A stretch of DNA of 64,000 nt from Bisporella sp. PMI_857 (lineage: Eukaryota; Ascomycota; Leotiomycetes; Helotiales; Helotiaceae): the NCBI GenBank assembly GCA_021307315.1, contig JAJSPD010000018.1:310001-374000 (forward strand). The letters run 5' to 3'. The position numbers and the translations under genes were made by a program. A model generated the notes under the pieces. That model saw only the letters and a program-made list of their open reading frames with translations. It had not been told where the DNA came from and made no database searches. Shown piece by piece: positions 57,162-64,000 of the stretch (its first letter is position 1; each line of letters starts with the position of its first letter).

Positions 57162-58333
57162 CTAGAACACAGCCAACGCATTCCCGTGACTGGCCACTCC
57201 TCCTTCGCAGTTCACCGGCGCGCTAGTAACAAAAAAAGTCCACCGACCCTTCTCCCTACATGTCCTTGCTAACTTCTCCAAATCAAACAGCTCCCCCAGC
57301 GGCATGCCCCACAACGCCAAAATATACTCATGCAAATAATAACTCTGCTCGGTCGGCCACGCCTCGAAAGACGGTGAATCACCCGCCACAGCGGAAAAAT
57401 AACAGTCATGTAGCCAATCTATCATAGCATCTTCTTGCTTGATACCCGCCCACCGTTGCATATCGTCCGGGCCGGGTAGGTGCGGTCGAAGTGCGCCGGC
57501 CGCCCGCTCGTCTGGCGTTTTGGTGGAATAGGTCGAGATGAAGCCGGAGCGGATGAAGAGTAGGTCACCGACTTGAATGTCGCCGCCTTGGGAGAGCGGG
57601 CGGATATCAATTCCTTGGGCTTTGCCGCATGCGTAAAGCTCAGAGTAAGAAATTGCATGGTGCTCATAGGGATCTAAAATTGTCAGCGCCATAACAGAGT
57701 GCGTGAATAAATGGGTGGCACGTGCCATAGACAATTCCCTTTTCCTTTGCGTAGCCCCAATAGTCGATCAGAACTCCCCTCCCTACGATGCCGTGCTCTG
57801 CCCAATGATGAATTCCACACTTCTGAGGATCTGCTTCTGGGCCGTAGATATCCTTTCCTTTGATGCCGTTGTAGAAAGTTCGAGTGGGTATATGAGCGAA
57901 ATGTCTGAAGCCGTCCCATTGTGTTCCACTTTGGGTGTTCAATTTATATTTGTCGTCATATACTATGTCCATATCTGTCACTGGCTTAATCTCGTGCTCG
58001 AAGACCTCACGTGCGAATGCTGGAACTGCAGGGACATTGAGGGGCAGGTTCAAAGGCACGATCTCGCCAGACTTGATCTCCTTAGACGCTGCGATAACCC
58101 GAGATGGTGTGAGAAGGTTCAGCCTTCCTATCTATGCCGAGTTAGTTTATTATTATAAGACATCATGAGATGGATATTCTCACAAAGTCATCCTTTCCCC
58201 ACACCCAGGCATTTTCTTCAGGGCCATCTTCTCTTCTTGGAACATCTTTTCTGCTTGGAAATTTTGTGCTGCTGGGATCAAAGGGAACTGTAAATGCTGT
58301 CTTGTTGCCGGTTATTGAGGTTTGGTCACCCAT
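57162..58333 (-). CDS. Cyclase-family protein (kynurenine-formamidase-like fold)
   Basis: Three exons (58333-58184, 58131-57726, 57673-57162) give 355 residues. The family (Pfam cyclase, PF04199) includes metal-dependent hydrolases such as bacterial kynurenine formamidase; fungal members are mostly uncharacterised. Markers: IGRLNLLTPSRVIAAS, LNTQSGTQWDGFRHFAH (the usual HxGTHxD metal motif appears in the SGTQWDGFRHF form common to fungal paralogues), GVLIDYWGYAKEKGIVY, then DPYEHHAISYSELYACGKAQ, GDLLFIRSGF and the late AWPTEQSYYLHEYILALWGM. Exon 2 must end at TATG|GCACGT to join VY to DPYEHH, implying a GC-AG intron of 52 nt. Substrate unknown; the cytoplasm is likely because no signal peptide is seen. 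Confidence 0.87.
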
Positions 58334-58935
58334 TATGTTCTAGGATTTGATATAAAATTTTGGAATAGGGAATAGGAAAGAGGGAAAGATCGAGTACAAA
58401 TTGAACATCAATTCCTTAACTTGTATTTGCATCTTTGAGTGAGATGTAAGTAGCTAATTTCCCCGCAATCAGCTATAGTGAGGGGTTCTACAGTCATGCC
58501 CGAGGTTATGAGCAAAATGAGTTCATAGCCCATCAACAGGAAAATATAAATTATTATTCTATTGTTTGATCCACGCAGACTGATTCTCTATCCCACAATA
58601 AACACACAATCAAGAGTAATCGGCCGTTGACTAGCTCTAACAAGTCTTTGGTGCTAACTAGGAAATGTGAAAGTGCCTAATGGTACATCAATAGAGATGT
58701 GAAAGCTTGAACAGAGGAAGAGAAGTGCCATATATCCACGAGGAGATAGTTAATGTTTTGGAGAGAATATATTAATTTCTATTTCGATTCGCTGTAGATA
58801 TCACGATAAATTGAAGTGTGAAGTCAACGTTGTACGGGAGCTGGCTATTGCCACTCATGCAATTTAAGAACTGCCACACAAGAGTCACCAAACCATTCTC
58901 TTGTACTATAACAACCTCTAGGACAAATATCCACC
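58334..58935. promoter_or_regulatory. Divergent promoter region
   Basis: 602 bp, AT-rich, between the start codons of the cyclase-family gene (-) and the HTH-HD gene (+). No motif recognised. Confidence 0.5.
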
Positions 58936-60138
58936 ATGTCCTCCCACTCAGAAGATGATGACCAATCTAGTGAAGACCAGGTCAACGAAGGTGATGGTCC
59001 GGCAGCAGTAAGTTCCAAAAAGCGTGGCAGACCTGTCATTGCACCTTTGGACGAATACAAAGACCTCATTGTGAAATTATTCTCGGAAGAGAACCTCCCA
59101 ATTATCGACATTGCCCGCCAATTAAACCTCGAACATGGCCTTGATATCAGCGAGAGGACCATTTCTCGTCGCCTTACGGCATGGAAAGTACCACGCAGGA
59201 AAGTACGTATAGCACCTACACAGGAGCTGCACGACCGCATACTCTTTCACTACAACAAGAATCTGAACGACGATGAAATCACTGTTGCATTAGCGCTCGA
59301 GGGAATCGAGATCAAGACCCGAAATCTCGCTCGAATCCGCCAGAAACTTGGAATGAGACGCCGTTCTCGATACCCCGAATTTCGAGAATTCTCGGACGGA
59401 GAAGATGACTTCGATACCAACCCAGATTCCCTCCCCAAGACTTCTGTGCCGAAGCTCAAAAAGAAGAAGCCAAGCCCGAAGCATAACGCAGCCCTTATAC
59501 CCAAAGTTACAGATTTCGTGCAGAAGTATATGAGCAAGTATGACGGTAGTCATGACTTCAATCACATCCGACGAGTCGTTGGTCTGGCACATATGATCTA
59601 CAAAGAAAAGAAAGAATCGTCTCCACTGTTTGACGAGGAAGAGTTGGACCTACATGTCATAACTCTAGCAGCATTACTTCATGATGTGGGTGACAAGAAG
59701 TACCTGGAGCCCGGTCAGGATGCCAATACTCTGGTGCTGGCTACATTGCTCGGGTTTGGTGCTCCAGAAGACCTCGCTATCAAGGTTCAGCGGATTGTTC
59801 TTGGTGTATCATACTCCTCTGAGATCAAGGACCCAGAACAGGTTCAAGCACTGGTTCTCAAGTATCCCGAGCTTGCGGTGGTGCAAGATGCCGATCGGTT
59901 AGACGCAATTGGCGCTATCGGAATTGGCAGGACATTCACGTTTGGTGGTGCAAAAGGTGCAAGGCATATGGGTGAAACCATCCAGCACTTTGAAGATAAG
60001 CTTGAGAGGCTAGAGAGTATGATGAAGACAGAGCCTGGGAAGAGAATGGCGCGAGACAGAACAGCTCGTCTGACCATGTTTAAAGGTTGGTGGGAGGAAG
60101 AACAAAGGGAAGCTGAAGGGGTGCTTCGCAGAAGTTAA
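58936..60138 (+). CDS. HD-domain phosphohydrolase with N-terminal helix-turn-helix region
   Basis: Single exon, 400 residues. Residues 1-30 are acidic (SEDDDQSSEDQ). A KKRGRPVIAP AT-hook-like motif leads to a Clr5/transposase-like helix-turn-helix region at about 38-150: IIDIARQLNLEHGLDISERT, ISRRLTAWKVPRRKV, then a second repeat-like unit (EITVALALEGIEIKTRNLAR, IRQKLGMRRRSR). A Lys/Pro linker follows. The HD hydrolase domain runs from about 190 to 385: VQKYMSKYDGSHDFNHIRRV (metal His), LAALLHDVGDKK (the HD pair), LAVVQDADRLDAIGAIGIGR (distal Asp), and FTFGGAKGARHMG. Stand-alone HD proteins of this kind are common in fungi; here it is joined to DNA-binding-like sequence. Substrate and DNA target unknown. 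Confidence 0.88.
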   Translation: MSSHSEDDDQSSEDQVNEGDGPAAVSSKKRGRPVIAPLDEYKDLIVKLFSEENLPIIDIARQLNLEHGLDISERTISRRLTAWKVPRRKVRIAPTQELHDRILFHYNKNLNDDEITVALALEGIEIKTRNLARIRQKLGMRRRSRYPEFREFSDGEDDFDTNPDSLPKTSVPKLKKKKPSPKHNAALIPKVTDFVQKYMSKYDGSHDFNHIRRVVGLAHMIYKEKKESSPLFDEEELDLHVITLAALLHDVGDKKYLEPGQDANTLVLATLLGFGAPEDLAIKVQRIVLGVSYSSEIKDPEQVQALVLKYPELAVVQDADRLDAIGAIGIGRTFTFGGAKGARHMGETIQHFEDKLERLESMMKTEPGKRMARDRTARLTMFKGWWEEEQREAEGVLRRS

Positions 60139-60675
60139 GCGAATTCCTCCACAACTGGTTGAGTATTATATCGAGCATGGCTATGACTGCCTCACCAAAG
60201 AAATCAAAATAATTGCCCCAAGTAAGCTCGATGCACTCTACTAAATACTTTCCGTATAATATCATTTGTAATGATGTCGAGAGGTGACATAATGAAAACA
60301 CACATTATTATTCCGAGCTTGTATCGCAAACTCCTGATGATTCCTTGTTACTAACCTTCCAACTCCTCATTTCAACCATAAGGGCGCCCACTCTTTCGTT
60401 GGGTCCGGTTCACTTCGACATGGATAAGTAAATGATTTCTTCATTAATTATATGACCTATTTCATGTTTGTCTGTCTAGTACTTAGTTTGAATCACAACT
60501 CCGACGCGGGTGCTGCCTTCCTGCCTAAACTGCCTCTCGATACATCGAAGTATAGAAAGCACGAATCTCTCCCATTCTCACCAACTTTCTCTTTGATCTG
60601 TCCAATGATTTCAATCAGCTCATCTCAGTCAACATCACTACATCACTTATATATCGGTACCGATACACCCTACCA
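60139..60675. other. Intergenic, 0.5 kb
   Basis: Tandem spacer; promoter of the following F-box-like gene. A GATATC-like palindrome (TATCGGTACCGATA) occurs at 60653-60666. Confidence 0.5.
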
Positions 60676-61503
60676 ATGATGACGATGAAGAATTGGGGTT
60701 GGAAAGGCACCAACGTTGTAGGTCCTTCACATCCACCAACCACATCATTCGAATCCCATACCGACAATAATCAGGTCTTGGCCAGCACCATCGAATGGGA
60801 CACCTCTCATAAACGCTATGCCTTTGTCGACCACAGCCACGACGCAATTTACCACTTCCGCGGCAACGTAGAAGATCTTCTTCCCTCCACCCATAATCAA
60901 GTTTCACCCACAAACTCCGCCCGCATTCCACCATCGCCCACAGGACCAAGACTTATCGAACTGCCAACCGAACTCCTGCTCAAGATCTATGATGAGGCGT
61001 ACACATGCTCCATCGCTTGCCTAGCTGTAACCGCAAAGAGATTCTACGCTATCTATAGACGATTCTATGTCCCAATCCGGTTGATCGAAAGTATTCAGGA
61101 AGGCAATGGACGTCCCATTTTCTTGTATCAGTTGATGGATGAATGGATAGGAGAGGGAAGGGTCTTTAACTGGACTATTGGGAAATGTAGGTTATTCTGC
61201 ATAATATATGAATCTCCTCAGCTCATTGCATGAGGAAGGGCTGTTTTCTTGAATGTGTATAGAGCTCGGGACCATTGAATGCTGTTTGGTTACTATAGCA
61301 TTGCTAATCATGGCATAGATCATATGTCAAAGGATATTCCTACTCTAACGCCTCCAGAAACTAGGCTGCAGAAACGCTGGGAAGGGTCGGCTAGTCGTAG
61401 TCCACACATTACTGATTCTTTCAGTATGGATGGAGCTATGCCCGAGCCTTTCTACCCTACCGATCAAGACTCGATGGACGTTGATGACGAGAGAATCGAC
61501 TGA
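60676..61503 (+). CDS. F-box-like protein
   Basis: Exon 1 60676-61190 and, by inferred splice (AG|GTTATT to TACTATAG), exon 2 61299-61503, giving 239 residues. The F-box-like helix set lies at about 95-135 (RLIELPTELLLKIYDEAYTC then SIACLAVTAKRFYAIYRRFY). A short segment GRPIFLYQLMDEWIGEGRVF follows, seen in small fungal F-box proteins. The inferred second exon contributes IANHGIDHMSKDIPTLTPPE and an acidic end. If unspliced the protein stops at 61233. No substrate-binding repeats are visible. The N-terminal 80 residues are unremarkable. The start has three nearby in-frame Met codons. Confidence 0.65.
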
Positions 61504-62302
61504 ACGTGGATGATGGCAACACGCTGTGGCAACATGAGAAGATGGTCGGGAAAACAGGTAGAGTCTATAAGAAAGCTGGAGCAATGGATTAAGAAGAAGG
61601 GTAGTGGCCAGAAATTCGAGGGGAAATAATCATGATCACGGATGGTGCTCTACGTCCGGTTATAAGTGCTTACTATTCAGCATTTCTTTATGATGGTAGA
61701 CTAAGACATCGCCAGCTTGTGAAGCCTGATATGTAGCGCAAACGGCCACAGTCTTTATAAGGCAATAACTAAAACATGACCGCCTAAAGTGGGGGACAAG
61801 TCATGACCTGGATCTTCCTTTGCAGTGTAACTTTCACGATGATACAGACGAGTCAGACCCACATGCTAAGAACATCACGGATTCTAGAAATACTACTTCT
61901 AGTAAACTACCGCACCATATCTTCTCAGGCGCCTCTTTCCTTGTTAAGACCACCATATGATATATTGGTCACGTGAATAGGCCATGTATGTCATGGTTTC
62001 TCATGCTATGCTCCGCGCAGTCCGACACTGCGGAAGGAAGTTAACCATTAGGCATATAGATCATTCGCCTGTACGTGCGACAGCATTAAACAGTCACTTC
62101 CACTTGATTCCATTACGTGCTAACTGTAAGATATATCTGATCACGCGCAAGGTGCCTAGAGAGCTTACGGGTACTATTAAATGCCATTGAGTAGATCAAT
62201 AATAGCATAGAACGTTTATCGTGCGCGATAACCCAAACCTTGTATCCTCCGTTCCTCTCCTCTTCTATCCTCTCCTCTCCCGCGTACTCATGACTACTGC
62301 AC
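61504..62302. other. Convergent intergenic region, 0.8 kb
   Basis: 3' flanks of the F-box-like gene and the sugar transporter. No gene seen. Confidence 0.55.
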
Positions 62303-64000
62303 CTAATTACTATGCTCAACTTCTGCATTCTTTTCGGCATACTGGCCATCACCGTCTGATCCCTTTAAACCGCCTTGCTGAGCAACACTCGCTCTAATAT
62401 CCCTGAATGTAGTCGTCGGTTTCCAACCCACACTCTTCCTCGCTACACTCACTTCTGAATACAACTCGTCCACCTGCTCCAGAGTCAAGCCCTTTGTCTC
62501 ATAAATCATGAAGTACACAAACGCGATACACAAAAAGCAGCACCCGAACCAGATGAAGAAGATCTTGCTTTGCAGGTTCGCATTTCCGGGCCCATAGTTA
62601 ACGAGATAGGGAGTCGAGTATGCAATGGCCCAGTTCAATAACCAGTTTGTGGCTGTGGTCATGGAAAGGGCCTTGGCGCGTACCTTGAGTGGGAAGATTT
62701 CTCCGGTCACGACCCAAGCGATGGGACCCCATGTAGAAGCGAAGAAGAAAATGTAGATACAGACGAAAGCAATTGAAGCCTTCTGCGCAGCGATGTTTTT
62801 AGCGAAGGTTGAACCATCAGGATTTTGTCCTGTAGTTGTGGTACCGAGGACAGCGACAAGGAATTGCGATGTGGCCATTCCAACAGCGCCCCAGAAAAGT
62901 AATGGGCGGCGACCCCATTTGTCGATTGCCCAAAGACCAGGGAGGGTAGAGCCGGTGTTAACAGCGCTAGTAATCATACTGATCACGAAGGCGTTTTTAA
63001 TGCCAGAATTCTTGAAGTATTGTGTGCCATAGTAGAAGATGAAGTTGATACCTGTCAGTTGCTGGAGTGCTTGTAAGAGACAACCCGTCAACTGACGTTT
63101 GCCTATGTTCCCACGGAAGCAGTCGAGATATGTTGCCTTTCCAAGCGAGAGTTCATACTCGTGGTTTGCTTGAATCTCTTCCATCTCCTGGACAATGCTT
63201 GGATGATCCTCTGCAAGACGACGCAGTTTGGCCAATGAGCGCAGGGCACTGTCAACTTTACCTCTCTTAATGAGATAACGTGGCGTTTCTGGCAAAACCA
63301 GCATTCCAATGATGAGGACGAGAGACCATGCAAACTGGACTGCGATGGGGATGCGGTAGGAACCCGTATCCTGGCGGTCATGAGTGGCATTGTTAACAAC
63401 GGCCGCCAGAAGTAAGCCTATGGTAATAGCCAGCTGGTAGCTTCCAACGATCAAACCTCTGATCCATTTTGGAGCAGTCTCGGACTGATATAGTGGAATT
63501 AATGCAGACACAAGGCCGACGCCGAAACCGGCGAAGAAGCGGCCGGCTGTGAATAGGGGAATGGCGGTTGCTGCCGTCTGCATGATAACTCCAACGTTGA
63601 ACACCCAGCATGAGACGATCAGTGACCATCTACGGCCAATCCGATCTGCGATTATGGCTGCGGCAAGAGCACCGAAGAAGGTTCCGGCAGAAAGGATGGA
63701 GACAATCTGTGATTGCTGGGAGGCGGTAATGTCAAGATGGCCTTTGTCGTTTCGGTAACCAGTTGAAAATAGATTTTGCCAGTGCCTACATGTGATCAAA
63801 ACCAGTAATGGCAAGCTAGTATAGGGGAAAGACTTACTCCATCGCAAGAATCCCGGAAATAGTTCCTGTATCATAGCTATCTCTTATTTAGTATGACGTA
63901 CTGCTGGCAGAAGGTTGAACTGATGCCCGTACCCAAAGAGAACCCCCCCAAAAGCTACAAACATACCAATGGCAATCTGCATCGAGTCAGCGCCATTGGT
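62303..64000 (-). CDS. MFS sugar (hexose) transporter, 5'-truncated
   Basis: Plasma-membrane monosaccharide/proton transporter of the fungal HXT/RGT2 type. Visible exons are >64000-63933, 63876-63838 and 63785-62303, giving 529 residues so far; only the first residues are missing. Splicing restores the helix-1 signature FGGVLFGYDTGTISGILAME and then HWQNLFSTGY. Further signatures are ADRIGRRWS, GRFFAGFGVGLVSALIPLYQ then SETAPKWIRG, PETPRYLIKRGK, LTGCLLQALQQLTGINFIFY, DKWGRRPLL, GPIAWVVTGEIFPLKVRAKA and YETKGLTLEQVDELY. All twelve helices can be placed. Exact substrate (glucose, fructose, other) cannot be told. A 39-nt micro-exon lies between the two 5' introns. Confidence 0.94.

Noticed and set aside
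63955..63966. GTATGTTTGTAG looking like a tiny intron in the sugar transporter
   Set aside because: 12 nt is too short to splice. Reading through gives IGMFVAFGGVLFG, the expected helix-1 sequence; the real donor is at 63932.

Overview
The window is nuclear DNA from a filamentous ascomycete (Pezizomycotina; the protein flavour suggests Leotiomycetes, but I cannot prove the class). Evidence: short introns with GTRNGT donors and CTRAY branch sites, CT-rich leaders, and fungal families such as CFEM-type GPI proteins, a But2-domain secreted protein, a Zn2Cys6 regulator, a HET-domain relic and a fungal voltage-gated proton channel. Genes lie on both strands with 0.2-5 kb between them. There are no operons, no CRISPR array, and no rRNA, tRNA or intact transposon that I can see.

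Layout. 0-9.2 kb: 3' end of the complex I PSST subunit; a gene-poor 4.7 kb; an F-box gene (-); a four-exon Tctex-type dynein light chain (-); VTC1 (+). 9.7-16.3 kb: an Alba-domain protein (-), an AHC1-like zinc-finger protein of the ADA acetyltransferase type (+), and a three-exon Hv1 proton channel (-). 16.9-25 kb: PAB2 (+), the NEDD4-family ubiquitin ligase RSP5 (+, seven exons), a Cys-rich GPI-type protein (+), and ornithine decarboxylase antizyme (-) with its programmed +1 frameshift. 26-34 kb: a Yippee/Mis18-fold protein, a small unrecognised Cys-containing protein, MPE1 of the cleavage/polyadenylation factor, and a VBA-type vacuolar amino acid transporter, all (+).

34.2-41.1 kb is the most accessory part: a But2-domain secreted protein, a probable frameshifted small gene, and a HET incompatibility gene ruined by two in-frame stops and at least two frameshifts. 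41-49 kb: a CFEM protein (+), a 4HBT-type thioesterase-like protein (-), a tentative small gene (-) and a six-exon Zn2Cys6 transcription factor (-). A 5 kb gene-poor interval (48.9-53.8 kb) lies upstream of that regulator. 53.8-64 kb: an RRN10-like protein (-) sharing a 253 bp divergent promoter with the CSA/ERCC8 WD40 protein (+), a cyclase-family enzyme (-) with an apparent GC-AG intron, an HD-domain hydrolase fused to an N-terminal helix-turn-helix region (+), an F-box-like protein (+), and a sugar transporter (-) running off the right edge.

Most genes are unrelated housekeeping functions: respiration, polyphosphate, poly(A) and 3'-end processing, ubiquitylation, polyamine control, repair, transport. 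I found no convincing multi-gene novel system. The best second-look items are the antizyme recoding site, the HTH-HD fusion, the proton channel and the decayed HET locus. Exon boundaries were assigned by eye from splice signals, reading frame and family homology; each multi-exon CDS quoted sums to a whole number of codons. Domain calls come from memory of the families, not from a search.
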